This document shows, piece after piece, positions 29,959 to 38,439 of a DNA stretch of 64,000 nucleotides. How positions within the stretch are numbered: the first letter of the stretch is position 1; every line of letters begins with the position of its first letter. This DNA is from Alphaproteobacteria bacterium (lineage in GTDB: Bacteria; Pseudomonadota; Alphaproteobacteria; Micropepsales; Micropepsaceae): positions 186,001-250,000 of the forward strand of contig JACKLF010000002.1 in NCBI GenBank assembly GCA_024236055.1, in the 5' to 3' direction. A model generated the notes under the pieces. That model saw nothing but the letters and a program-made list of their open reading frames with translations. It made no database searches and had not been told where the DNA came from. The translations under genes were made by a program, and so were the position numbers.

Positions 29959-30014
29959 TTGGTAAAATGACTAAACGTGAAACAGTGCGCGTTCTGAAAC
30001 CCCGAAATTGCGCC

Positions 30015-30692
30015 ATGTTCATCGAACTGAACCAAGCCCTGGGCAAGATTGCCGCCTTTTCCAAATTACCGGCCCCGGTCCTGGCCCAACTTCAGGCGAC
30101 GGCAGGCATGCAGCGTGTCAGCAAGGGATCGGTTCTATTCCGCGAAGGCGAACGGGCAGACTTCGTATATGGCCTGGTGGAAGGCGCCGTTGCCCTTACC
30201 AGCGGCACAGACCACGACGAAACTGTCGCGGACTTCATGGCAGCTGGGGAACTCTTGCTCGTTCCACCCGCCCTGTTGCGGGCGCCCTACATGGTCAGCG
30301 CCGAGGCGACCAGAGATCTCTTGGTGATCATGATACCCGCCGTGGAGTTTCGCCGCCTCGTGGAAGAGGAAATCTCCATTTGCGCGGCGATGAACCATCT
30401 GATGGCGAGGCACTGGCGGCTCCTGCTGCGTCAGGTTATCCATGCCAAGATCCACGACGCCGACACTCGGTTGAAGAACTACCTGATCGACCAGGCCGGG
30501 AAATCCTCCGGCCCGGCGACTGTGAGGCTGCCTGGATCGAAAAAAGACCTAGCGGCACATCTTGGCGTTCGGAGCGAAACCCTGTCGCGTTCGCTAAAGC
30601 GCCTCGCCGCCCTGGGGGTACGCAGCATCGGTAGCGACTTTGTCATCGACGACCTCGCCAGGCTGCAGCAACCACTTAGAACGGCTGCATGA
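30015..30692 (+). CDS. CRP/FNR-family regulator, DNR/NNR-like
   Basis: About 225 aa: N-terminal cyclic-nucleotide-like sensor domain (VLFREGERADFVYGLVEGAVAL), a long dimer helix, and a C-terminal HTH KKDLAAHLGVRSETLSRSLKRL. The recognition helix has the E-x2-SR pattern that reads TTGAT half-sites. The N-terminal cysteines that bind the FNR iron-sulfur cluster are absent, so oxygen sensing of the FNR kind is unlikely; haem-based NO sensing as in DNR is a better guess. The ATG at 29967 is only 8 nt past the box, so 30015 is preferred. Confidence 0.85.
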   Translation: MFIELNQALGKIAAFSKLPAPVLAQLQATAGMQRVSKGSVLFREGERADFVYGLVEGAVALTSGTDHDETVADFMAAGELLLVPPALLRAPYMVSAEATRDLLVIMIPAVEFRRLVEEEISICAAMNHLMARHWRLLLRQVIHAKIHDADTRLKNYLIDQAGKSSGPATVRLPGSKKDLAAHLGVRSETLSRSLKRLAALGVRSIGSDFVIDDLARLQQPLRTAA

Positions 30693-30698
30693 AGGCAA

Positions 30699-31897
30699 AT
30701 GGCCGACCCGGGCGCACGTCAAAACCGTCTTGCCCTGATGGACAGCGGCTTTCGAGCCTTTTTCCTGCTCGCGGGAATAGACGCCATCGCTAACATGGGG
30801 CTTTGGCTGGCGGCTTACTTCCATCCCTCCCTGTGGCCGGAAGGCGCGATCCCCGCCATGTACTGGCATGCCCACGAAATGCTGTTCGGCTTTGCAGGTA
30901 CGACCATCGGCGGTTTCCTGCTGACAGCCATACCAAACTGGACAGGACGCGGCCCCTATCGTGGTCCGGCTTTGTGGCTGCTGGTCGGCATATGGATACT
31001 GGGCCGCCTTGCCATGCTACCCTTTTTTTCCCTGCCTGCCAGCCTGGCGACGGCGGCAAGCATTTTATTTTTCCCGGCGCTAGGCCTTACGATAGCTCCG
31101 GCGTTGCTGAGAGCGCGCTCGTTCCGCAATCTGCCATTCCTGGCGCTGCTGCTATTGCTGTCCCTTGCTGATCTCTGCTTTCAGGGTCGGTTCGGCACGA
31201 CCGCACAGCTAGGCGAACATATCGGACTCTATGCGGGGCTCGACGTCATCCTAATCATGATCGCCATCGTCGGCGGACGCATTGTTGCCAATTTCACTCG
31301 CGGCGTCCTGAGGCAGCGCGGTGCCTCCGCCAAAATTGCAAGCCATCCCTGGATCGAACGCGGCGCCGCGGTCTCGCTGCTGGCGATGGTCGCTTGGGAC
31401 ATGGTCATGCCGCTCTCCCGGGCGAGTGGCGCAGCAACTCTGGTAGCCGCGCTTATCCAAGTCCTGCGGTTTGGCCAATGGAAGGGGCCGCGCACAGATC
31501 AGGCCCCCTTCTCTGGGTACTCCACCTTGGCTATGGCTGGTTGGTGGTGGCCTTGATCCTAAAAGCGGCCGCGCTGCCGTCCGGCGCGACAATCGCGGGC
31601 AAATGGCTGCACGCATTCACCGTGGGCACGGTCGGAACAATGACCCTGGCCGTCATGAGCAGGGCAGCACTGGGCCATAGCGGTCGGCCCTTGGCAGCAC
31701 CCTGGCCGATGCCACTTGCCTATCTGGCCATCAGCGGCGCGGCGATCGCCCGCGTGTTCGGCCCCCCTCTCTCTCCGGACGGCTATGACCAAGTTATAGC
31801 CGGCGCCGGCTGCCTCTGGATCACCGCCTTCGCCATCTACCTGTGGATTTACGCACCCATCCTGCTGCTGCCGCGCCACGACGGCAAACTGGGCTGA
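30699..31897 (+). pseudogene. nnrS: NnrS family protein with a single frameshift
   Basis: The haem/copper membrane protein NnrS is readable along the whole stretch: FRAFFLLAGIDA, YWHAHEMLFGFAGTTIGGFLLTAIPNWTG, GGRIVANFTRGVLRQRG. At a run of five C (31504-31508) the frame is lost. One extra C would restore continuity, giving QAPLLWVLHLGYGWLV as in the intact paralogue at 33.6-34.8 kb (EPLLFILHVGYGWLC). The rest, including TVGTVGTMTLAVMSRAALGHSGR, runs to 31897 in the new frame. This is either a real lesion or a homopolymer sequencing error. It follows the DNR-like gene by 6 nt. Confidence 0.88.
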
Positions 31898-31917
31898 CAA
31901 TAAGAAAGAGAGGATGC

Positions 31918-33222
31918 ATGCATAGCAAGATTTATTGCCTGGCCCTGGCAAGCACAGTGACTCTCTGTCCCCTGGCGCCGGCCTTGGCGGCATCCGGCAT
32001 TGTCAACGCGATTGCGGCGGGCCGTCCCGTGATCGACCTACGCGGGCGCTTTGAAAGCGCGGCCGACGCCAGCAAAACCGTGGACGCCAATGCGCTCACC
32101 CTACGCGCCCGGCTAGGGTATGAGACCGACAGCTGGAATGGCCTGTCGTTGCAGGCCGACTTCGATCAAGTGTGGAGCAACGACGCCTACAACAGCACCC
32201 GCAACGGTAAAACCGACTATCCCGTGGTGGCGGACCCTTCGATTACGGGCCTGAACCGGCTACAGCTGACCTATGCGTCCGACTTCGGCACTAGGTTCGT
32301 GCTAGGACGCCAGCGCCTGCTGATCGGCAACCAGCGCTTTGTCGGCAATTCCGGCTGGCGCCAGCATGAACAGACATTTGACGCGGTTTCGGCGGTCAAC
32401 ACCTCCGTGAGCAGTCTGAAGCTAACCTATGCCTGGCTCTATCGGATCAATCGAATCTTCGGTCCCGACCTGCCCTCGCCATCCACCAGCACGGCGGCGG
32501 CAGCCGGCCAGGCCAGCTATCTCAAGAGCGACAGCCACATCCTAGACGGCGTCTATACCGGCGTTCCCCGCCTGCGCGTTGAGGGCTATGCCTTCCTGCT
32601 CGACCTTCGTGCCCCCGGCTACGCCACCCTGCCAGCGCAGGTCACAGCGGCCTCGCGCTTGTCAACTAGGACCTATGGCGGGCGCGCAGACTACAGCTTC
32701 GCTCCGACTGACGGCGTGACTGGCAAAGTTACCGGCGAGTTCGCACACCAGGACAACTATGCCGGCAACCCTCTCTCCTTCGGTCTGAACTACTGGCTGG
32801 GAGAGGGCAGCGCGACATGGAAGGGAGTGACCGGCCTGGCGGGCTATGAAATCTTGGAGGGCAACGGGGCCATCGGTTTTGCCACGCCCCTGGCGACCCT
32901 GCATGCCTTCAATGGCTGGGCCGACATGTTCCTGACCACGCCTGCGAACGGGCTGAAGAATTTCTACCTTCGTGCCAGTTATAACGTTCCCGCGGATTTT
33001 ATTGGAGCCAAAACACTGGTCATCAACGCAACCTGGCACGACTTTAAAACCGATAACCTGAATACTGGCATTGGAACCGAGTGGGACACCTCTGCCGAAC
33101 TAACGGTGGACAGCAATCTGTCATTTCTCCTGAAATATGCCGATTACAATGGGGCCGGCGCGGCAGTCAGGGGCTTCGTGGATAAGTCTGTGTTCTGGCT
33201 GCAGACCGCCTACAAGTACTGA
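31918..33222 (+). CDS. Alginate-export-like outer-membrane channel
   Basis: 434 aa with a signal peptide (residues 1-23, ending ALAA). The mature part is made of alternating amphipathic strands and ends in an aromatic residue pattern (FWLQTAYKY) typical of outer-membrane beta-barrels. IDLRGRFESA near the mature start and LVLGRQRLLIGNQRFVGNSGWRQ-like strands match the alginate-export (AlgE-like) porin family. The substrate is unknown; an anion channel linked to nitrate respiration is possible from context. AGAGAGG precedes ATG 31918. Confidence 0.75.
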   Translation: MHSKIYCLALASTVTLCPLAPALAASGIVNAIAAGRPVIDLRGRFESAADASKTVDANALTLRARLGYETDSWNGLSLQADFDQVWSNDAYNSTRNGKTDYPVVADPSITGLNRLQLTYASDFGTRFVLGRQRLLIGNQRFVGNSGWRQHEQTFDAVSAVNTSVSSLKLTYAWLYRINRIFGPDLPSPSTSTAAAAGQASYLKSDSHILDGVYTGVPRLRVEGYAFLLDLRAPGYATLPAQVTAASRLSTRTYGGRADYSFAPTDGVTGKVTGEFAHQDNYAGNPLSFGLNYWLGEGSATWKGVTGLAGYEILEGNGAIGFATPLATLHAFNGWADMFLTTPANGLKNFYLRASYNVPADFIGAKTLVINATWHDFKTDNLNTGIGTEWDTSAELTVDSNLSFLLKYADYNGAGAAVRGFVDKSVFWLQTAYKY

Positions 33223-33238
33223 TCTAAGCTCCTGAACC

Positions 33239-33301
33239 TTGGCCTGCACCCGATTTTGAAGACGCCAAGTTAGGTTTTTTATGGAACCGGGTGCAGGCCA
33301 A
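33239..33301. repeat. 14-bp inverted repeat around 35-nt loop
   Basis: Perfect arms TTGGCCTGCACCCG (33239-33252) and its complement (33288-33301). It sits 17 nt after the stop of the outer-membrane gene. The stem is strong enough for a transcript end, but no T-run follows the right arm; a T6 run lies in the loop. Terminator, or footprint of a small element, cannot be decided. Confidence 0.5.
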
Positions 33302-33624
33302 CTTGCGTCACCTTGATCGAGCGCAACGGCCTCTCTTGTCACGATGTCGCAATGAGACTGCCGCCTTTTGAGCGCCTGCGGGTTGAGCGCCTACTGTGTC
33401 CCAGATGATTTAAAAGGACTGCCACCAAGCCAGGATACGCAACTTGTAGACTAGCTGCGAAATATCGCCATCAGCTTCTGTCGACTTGCGTGTAATCCGC
33501 TAGTTCAAACGGCCGGTTAGCTGGCTAACAGTACGATTTGATAAAATAAACCGACAGCTAGTGTCAATTAAGGCTCCATTTGTGTCAGTCATATCCCAAA
33601 GACCGTGGGATTACTGGGAGCAGG
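33302..33624. other. Intergenic, AT-richer, no gene seen
   Basis: About 320 nt between the inverted repeat and the end of the converging nnrS operon. No frame with family features. A partly matching FNR-like half site (TTGAT at 33538) has no good second half. Confidence 0.5.
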
Positions 33625-34836
33625 TCATGGACGACGTAACCTTGGCGCCATGAGCACAGGACCATAGAAAATAACAAACGTGCCAAAACCGGCAATCCAG
33701 AGGACGCCCGATGTAATTATCAGCGGCATTGTCCATTGCGGCAGAAAGGCGGCTCCGGTCCGCAGGGTGGCTGCCAGCAATGCAAACGCATAGATAAGAC
33801 CCGTGGCCCGGTCGGCAGACAGTGCACGCCCCGTATGGCCGCGGCTTGCGCGCGTCATCACTGCCAGAATCATGATCCCGACTACCCCGACCGTCATGGC
33901 ATGGATCCCCGCATCCACCGGCACCGCATCATGCAGAACCGCGGCGCCCAGCAGGACGGCCCCGGCGCACAGCCAGCCATAGCCGACATGCAGTATGAAC
34001 AGCAGTGGTTCAGACAAGGTTTTACCGCCCTGCCAGCACGACAGGCGCCAGCCATTGATTAAGCCAGCAAGAACAAGAAGACCGCCCGCCAGGGGCGAAC
34101 CCGGCAGGAACGCCCACAGAAATAGGCCGGCATGCAGCGTTCCCAATGCGAGACTGTCGACGTACCCGTGACCTTGCGGGAACTGAACTGCCCCACGTGC
34201 CACCAGCCAGTTATGGGTGAAGCTGGGAATGATCCTTCCGCCAATGACGGAGACGAGGACCAGGATGGCGGCCAAGGCCAGGCGCCAGCCAAGCCCCCGC
34301 TCCACGCCAAATCCGTGAGCTTCGAGATGCATCAGTAGATCCGCAGCCGAAAGGACCAGGACTGGCGCGATCATCGGCATATTGCGCCTGTTTCGCGCAC
34401 CGATGATTTCCCGCGCCACCACAGCAGCCAGAGCGAGAGGAAAGGCAAGGTCAGCCGCCACCGCCAGCCAGAAAGGCAGCGCCTGGGAGAAAAAGGAGGC
34501 CAGCCGTCCTGCAAGCCATAACCCCGCCAGCCAGGCAAGCGGCGAACCACTGACTGGCAACCGCCGCGTCCAATTCGGGATTGCAGTCAGCAGAAATCCA
34601 GCAACCGCCGCTATGACAAACCCAAACAGCATCTCGTGAATGTGCCAAGACAGGGGATCGAACCGGCTGGGGATCGTAATATACCCCTGCAGGAATGCCA
34701 CCCAGATGCTCAGCGCCACAACCGCCCAGAGCCCAGCCGCAAGAAAGAATGGCCGCAAGCCCTCAGTTAAAAATGGTACAGTTGTCAACGATCCATCGTC
34801 GGCACTGCTTACCCGATCTGACGACATAGTGGACAT
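33625..34836 (-). CDS. nnrS: NnrS family haem-copper membrane protein (intact copy)
   Basis: About 403 aa with 12 hydrophobic segments. NnrS proteins protect cells against nitrosative stress and are controlled by NO-responsive regulators. Conserved blocks are LSWHIHEMLFGFVIAAVAGFLLTAIPNWT, GGRIIPSFTHNWLVARGAV, HVGYGW and AMTVGVVGIMILAVMTRASRGHTGR. ATG 34836 is preferred over the frame start at 34878 because GGAGAG lies upstream. Last gene of the haemoglobin/FdxA operon; clearly divergent from the broken copy at 30.7 kb. Confidence 0.92.
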   Translation of the reverse strand: MSTMSSDRVSSADDGSLTTVPFLTEGLRPFFLAAGLWAVVALSIWVAFLQGYITIPSRFDPLSWHIHEMLFGFVIAAVAGFLLTAIPNWTRRLPVSGSPLAWLAGLWLAGRLASFFSQALPFWLAVAADLAFPLALAAVVAREIIGARNRRNMPMIAPVLVLSAADLLMHLEAHGFGVERGLGWRLALAAILVLVSVIGGRIIPSFTHNWLVARGAVQFPQGHGYVDSLALGTLHAGLFLWAFLPGSPLAGGLLVLAGLINGWRLSCWQGGKTLSEPLLFILHVGYGWLCAGAVLLGAAVLHDAVPVDAGIHAMTVGVVGIMILAVMTRASRGHTGRALSADRATGLIYAFALLAATLRTGAAFLPQWTMPLIITSGVLWIAGFGTFVIFYGPVLMAPRLRRP

Positions 34837-34910
34837 CTGGGCACGCTCTCCGCAATATTCCTCAATTCTACATTTCATTTATGCTGGCAAGATCGCACTG
34901 TGCCACACAG

Positions 34911-35351
34911 TCACTTGGCCAAAAGCGTCGCAATCCCTCCACTCTGCTTCCAGACAATCGTTGCCAGAATGCAGAGCTTAACAATGTCGATTACAATATA
35001 GTTGCGATGATCGGCTGAGCTCGGAGGGTGCTTTCCCGACTGGATCACCATCACGCGCTCGTTCAGGACCGGCAATAAGACTGCGGACTGCAGCAGGAGC
35101 AGGATGCCTAGAACAAACGTCGCCACAGCACTGAAATGGTCTATGTTCATGAATACAAGGGGCGGAACAAGCAGAGCCAGCACCAGCCACTCGATATCAT
35201 TCCATATGGCAAACGTGACACGCCCCACATCAAGTGCCACCGGACGTGTCAGGGATGGCGCAAGAAATTTGACAGGCGTCGCAATAAAGCTCACCCCGAT
35301 CAGAAGCCCGATCCAGAGCACTGACAATATGAGATAAATAACGTGCGCCAT
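34911..35351 (-). CDS. Four-helix membrane protein of unknown function
   Basis: About 146 aa with four hydrophobic segments (AHVIYLILSVLWIGLLIGVSFIATPVKF, DIEWLVLALLVPPLVFM, AVATFVLGILLLLQSAVLLPVL, IVIDIVKLCILATIVWKQ). One charged loop has NERVMVIQSGKHPP. I do not recognise a family with confidence; it faintly resembles DUF4149-like proteins. It lies between a second small membrane protein and nnrS, all in one direction. Confidence 0.7.
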   Translation of the reverse strand: MAHVIYLILSVLWIGLLIGVSFIATPVKFLAPSLTRPVALDVGRVTFAIWNDIEWLVLALLVPPLVFMNIDHFSAVATFVLGILLLLQSAVLLPVLNERVMVIQSGKHPPSSADHRNYIVIDIVKLCILATIVWKQSGGIATLLAK

Positions 35352-35378
35352 CGCAACGAGATCCATCTGGAAGAAGGT

Positions 35379-35801
35379 TCAACCCGGCAGGCGAGATATC
35401 CGAATTATGATACCTATGGCGGTTCCCCCTATGGTCAGCAGCACTGGCACCAAAATCACCTGCAAGAGGGCTTCGTAACCTCTCATTTTTCCAGTTCGCG
35501 TATTGAAGGGTTGCATTAAAAACAGCCAAATCGACTGGCTACCCTTGCGATCACCAGCATAAATTCGACTCATTTCATAGGGCACGCCAAAAAACATCAC
35601 CGCATAGACGGTTCCGATGACAACCTGGAACAAGGCGTTGGAGCTGACCCAGAAGGTCACCCAGAAGACCATCATGAAGCAAAACCAGCACATCAACGCG
35701 ATACGATAGACATGCGGATGCATGACTGCATTGACCGTCTCCGTCGATTCCCCAGCCCGAATATCCGTCGTACCCACCTGACGCGGACCCGCTTCATCCA
35801 T
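35379..35801 (-). CDS. Small membrane protein of unknown function
   Basis: 140 aa with three or four hydrophobic segments (IALMCWFCFMMVFWVTFWVSS, ALFQVVIGTVYAVMFFGVP, VILVPVLLTIGGTAIGIIIR) and a conserved-looking central loop YEMSRIYAGDRKGSQSIWLFLMQPF. No family recognised. It overlaps the end of the one-haem protein gene by 8 nt, so translation is coupled. Confidence 0.72.
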   Translation of the reverse strand: MDEAGPRQVGTTDIRAGESTETVNAVMHPHVYRIALMCWFCFMMVFWVTFWVSSNALFQVVIGTVYAVMFFGVPYEMSRIYAGDRKGSQSIWLFLMQPFNTRTGKMRGYEALLQVILVPVLLTIGGTAIGIIIRISRLPG

Positions 35802-37143
35802 TCTTGCCTCCCTTGCGTGCTACTACCCCAGACCGCTCATCTACTGGCTTCCAAAAGTCCGGCAGACCAGATTTGGTCGCCGCCAGAATGGCAATGGCCG
35901 CTGCACCATCACGCTCCGCCAGCTTGGCGAATGGCCCGGAACGATCTGCCCCGCGCAGCACGTCATACAGCCGGCGCAGAACCCTGCCCTTCGCGCGCGG
36001 CTCAAGGTTGTCAAACGCCTGGCTATAAACCATGTAACTAAGGGGATAACGAAATAGCCGCGTTCGCAGGTCGAACTGCCTCAGATTTCGTCCTTGGCTA
36101 TCAGCAGGCATCAGCCTGGAAAACGTCTCTGCAAAGGATGATGTGCCCTGAACAGGAGACGGCAACGGCACCTCGTCGACGAATGTCATATAAGAAACTA
36201 GGCTTTCGATAGATTCGTCGATGTCGACCGCCGTTGCCGGAACACGCGCGGACGCAATACCCTTATCAAAGCTCGCATACTGAGCATTAATCCGGGTGAC
36301 CAAGTTGACGAATCCGGCCTGGTGCTCAAGCGTCAGTAGCGAAACGACGTCGCTGCCGGGTTCCAGATAGTTCTTGATGTCGATACGATCGGCCAGCGAA
36401 GCTATGTTGAGCCCGCCCGGCGGCACTTCCCAAGATCGAACCGGATCGAATGTGACATTCCCCCGGTGCTGCATCGCGCCTGTCTTACCTGTAACGTACC
36501 AGCCGCCGTACCGAGCTTCAAAAGGTGTGCGGTCGTCCGTCAGATAAAACAGATGATTGGGATCGAGATTCAGAACCTGACCACCCGGACCGGTATCATA
36601 ACTGGCCACCATCATCCCCGCTGCCCATTTGCTGGCAAAGCCATGGCAGCCGAGGCATTCGCTGGAACGACGCACGAACTGAGGTTTGGCGGACTTCTGG
36701 ACATCGAGCGTATAGAAAGCCACACCACTCTGGCGATCCAGCGCAATGATTTCCAAGAACCTGCCGCCCTGAACCGCACCGACTGCGATATTATCCTGAT
36801 AATAGAGAGCGCGCGGTTCCTTCTGATTAATTCGGTCGAACTGGAGGCTGCTTGCCGAAAACACTAAAAGCTGAGAATCCACTGGTATGTGGAAAGCGTC
36901 CAGGACGGCTGGTAGATAGCCGTGACCGGTGCCGTCATAAGCAAGTGCTTCGGTTCCGGAGTTAAGGCGGTTCTGTAGTTGCTCAACCAGATTTTCATTT
37001 TGCGCGTCAGCGGCCAGGCTCGCAAACCCCGAGACGCTGACCAATAGAAGAGCACTGAAGAGGACTGCCCCCGCCGTTAGGCAGATAGAACGGGCAGAAT
37101 GTTGCCACCGCGCTCCGATTAACATGCGGGGGAGCGGCTTCAT
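35794..37143 (-). CDS. Exported one-haem protein of unknown function
   Basis: 449 aa with a signal or anchor segment (SICLTAGAVLFSALLLVSVSG). A single c-type haem motif CLGCH lies near residue 165. Around it is a pattern I associate with a large uncharacterised family: RALYYQDNIAVGAVQGGRFLEIIALDRQSGVAFYTLD, then TPFEARYGGWYVTGKTG and MQHRGN. The C-terminal half is helical and has no haem. A periplasmic electron-transfer role is inferred. ATG 37143 overlaps the FdxA stop (ATGA). Confidence 0.82.
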   Translation of the reverse strand: MKPLPRMLIGARWQHSARSICLTAGAVLFSALLLVSVSGFASLAADAQNENLVEQLQNRLNSGTEALAYDGTGHGYLPAVLDAFHIPVDSQLLVFSASSLQFDRINQKEPRALYYQDNIAVGAVQGGRFLEIIALDRQSGVAFYTLDVQKSAKPQFVRRSSECLGCHGFASKWAAGMMVASYDTGPGGQVLNLDPNHLFYLTDDRTPFEARYGGWYVTGKTGAMQHRGNVTFDPVRSWEVPPGGLNIASLADRIDIKNYLEPGSDVVSLLTLEHQAGFVNLVTRINAQYASFDKGIASARVPATAVDIDESIESLVSYMTFVDEVPLPSPVQGTSSFAETFSRLMPADSQGRNLRQFDLRTRLFRYPLSYMVYSQAFDNLEPRAKGRVLRRLYDVLRGADRSGPFAKLAERDGAAAIAILAATKSGLPDFWKPVDERSGVVARKGGKNG

Positions 37144-37484
37144 GATTGACGTCCTGGTTGGGGACTGAATAAATTGAGCTTGTTGATGGCCCCAGCCCAT
37201 CGATTGGCGTCAGCCGGCGGTTCGCCCTTCATCACGATATTGGGCCATATTTTAGAATAACGGGCATTCAACTGAAGCCACATCTCCGCTCCGCCTTCGC
37301 TATCCTGCAAGATAGCGTCAACAGGACATTCAACTAAACACACGCCACAATCGATGCACTCATCCGGATTGATGACGAGCATATTTTCACCCTCGTAAAA
37401 GCAATCCACGGGGCAGACCTCGACGCAATCCATGTATTTGCACTTAATGCAGCGCTCGGTAACGACATAAGTCATGACGCCCAC
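37140..37484 (-). CDS. fdxA: Seven-iron ferredoxin FdxA
   Basis: 114-aa soluble ferredoxin. The N-terminal cysteines CIKCKYMDCVEVCPVDCF (for a [3Fe-4S] plus a shared [4Fe-4S]) and CIDCGVCLVECPVDAI are those of FdxA. The unpaired region FYEGENMLVINPDE is diagnostic. It overlaps the globin gene by 13 nt and the one-haem gene by 4 nt. A role as electron donor to a neighbour, for instance the globin, is inferred. Confidence 0.93.
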   Translation of the reverse strand: MGVMTYVVTERCIKCKYMDCVEVCPVDCFYEGENMLVINPDECIDCGVCLVECPVDAILQDSEGGAEMWLQLNARYSKIWPNIVMKGEPPADANRWAGAINKLNLFSPQPGRQS

Positions 37485-37900
37485 ACTCCGGCCGATGGGG
37501 GGTCCTTAGGCCGATAGAACATGCCAAGCTGGAAACTACGCGCAATGTTTTCCGCCCGACTGATGAATAGCGTGGCAACTTCTTCCGGACATACGTCCCG
37601 GGACGTCACCCGAAACAACGAAAGCCAGCGTTCAAAATGCTCCGGCCGGACCATTTTCAACCGCATGTGGGCGACCATCGGATTGCCTTTGTATCGACCG
37701 GTCAGAAGCATCACCGACGACCAGAAATCGCACATCTTGGCCAAGTGCCGATCCCAATCATCCGCGATGACCCGATTGAAGATGGGGCCGATTACCAGGT
37801 CTTCCCTAACCCGCGCATAGAAGTCATGCACAAGGGTACGAATCATGTCCTCGGTAATTGCCGGATGAACAGGCTGACGACGGGGGTTTTCGGCATTCAT
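37472..37900 (-). CDS. Group III truncated haemoglobin
   Basis: 142-aa globin. ITEDMIRTLVHDFYARVRED includes the B-helix with a distal Tyr, GPIFNRVIADDWDRHLAKMCDFWSSVML follows, and the proximal His is in MVAHMRLKM. Group III globins are often tied to NO or oxygen handling under microaerobic conditions. ATG 37900 is the first credible start; the frame to 37978 reads into the promoter. First gene of a six-gene operon and divergent from nsrR. Confidence 0.9.
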   Translation of the reverse strand: MNAENPRRQPVHPAITEDMIRTLVHDFYARVREDLVIGPIFNRVIADDWDRHLAKMCDFWSSVMLLTGRYKGNPMVAHMRLKMVRPEHFERWLSLFRVTSRDVCPEEVATLFISRAENIARSFQLGMFYRPKDPPSAGVWAS

Positions 37901-37917
37901 GATCAACGTCCAGGGGT

Positions 37918-38001
37918 TTCTGCCGCCACATTGCAAAGCTATTGCACGAAGTTGCATAAAGCAATATCGTCTATACATCTTTAAGCGGGATAAAACGACG
38001 C
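37918..38001. promoter_or_regulatory. Divergent promoter region trHb / nsrR
   Basis: Short AT-richer intergenic stretch between the globin operon and the Rrf2 regulator. It contains TTGCATAAAGCAA (37950-37962) with matching TTGC/GCAA ends. On the minus strand, at 37974-37982, it reads AAGATGTAT, which resembles one NsrR half-site. No full 11-1-11 palindrome is present, so the operator call is tentative. Confidence 0.35.
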
Positions 38002-38439
38002 ATGAAGCTGACCTCCTACGCTGACTATAGTCTGCGGCTTTTGATGTACTGCGCCGTCCGGCGAGAGGAGCTCGTCACCATTCAGGAAGTGGCGGATGCA
38101 TACGGCATCTCCAAAAACCACCTGATGAAGGTGGCATACGAGCTTGGACGCAAAGGCTATCTTGAGACGGTAAGGGGGCGCGGCGGTGGCCTCAGGCTTG
38201 CCCGCCCGCCGGAGAAGATCGGACTGGGAGATGTCGTCCGAAAGGTCGAAGAGGATTTCACCATGGTGGAATGCTTCGATCCCCAGGCGAACCAATGCGT
38301 CATCACTGGCCCCTGCCGGCTACGTGGTGCGCTTTCGCGCGCGCTCAAGGCTTATCTGGCCGTGCTGGACGAATACACGTTGGCCGATCTTGCCTTGGGG
38401 CAGCCTGTTCTTTCCCGCATCCTGCTCAAAGCCTCATGA
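38002..38439 (+). CDS. nsrR: Rrf2-family NO-sensing repressor NsrR
   Basis: 145 aa. N-terminal HTH with the NsrR start MKLTSYADYSLRLLMY and ISKNHLMKVAYELGRKGYLETVRGRGGGL. Three cysteines in VECFDPQANQC and ITGPCRLRGAL match the spacing that binds the iron-sulfur cluster in NsrR. It is divergent from the globin operon and directly upstream of the YeaO-like gene (ATGA overlap). Repression of the globin operon until NO destroys the cluster is the expected circuit. Confidence 0.92.
   Translation: MKLTSYADYSLRLLMYCAVRREELVTIQEVADAYGISKNHLMKVAYELGRKGYLETVRGRGGGLRLARPPEKIGLGDVVRKVEEDFTMVECFDPQANQCVITGPCRLRGALSRALKAYLAVLDEYTLADLALGQPVLSRILLKAS

Noticed and set aside
33538..33560. Possible second FNR box
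   Set aside because: Only the TTGAT half matches; the other half is not ATCAA.
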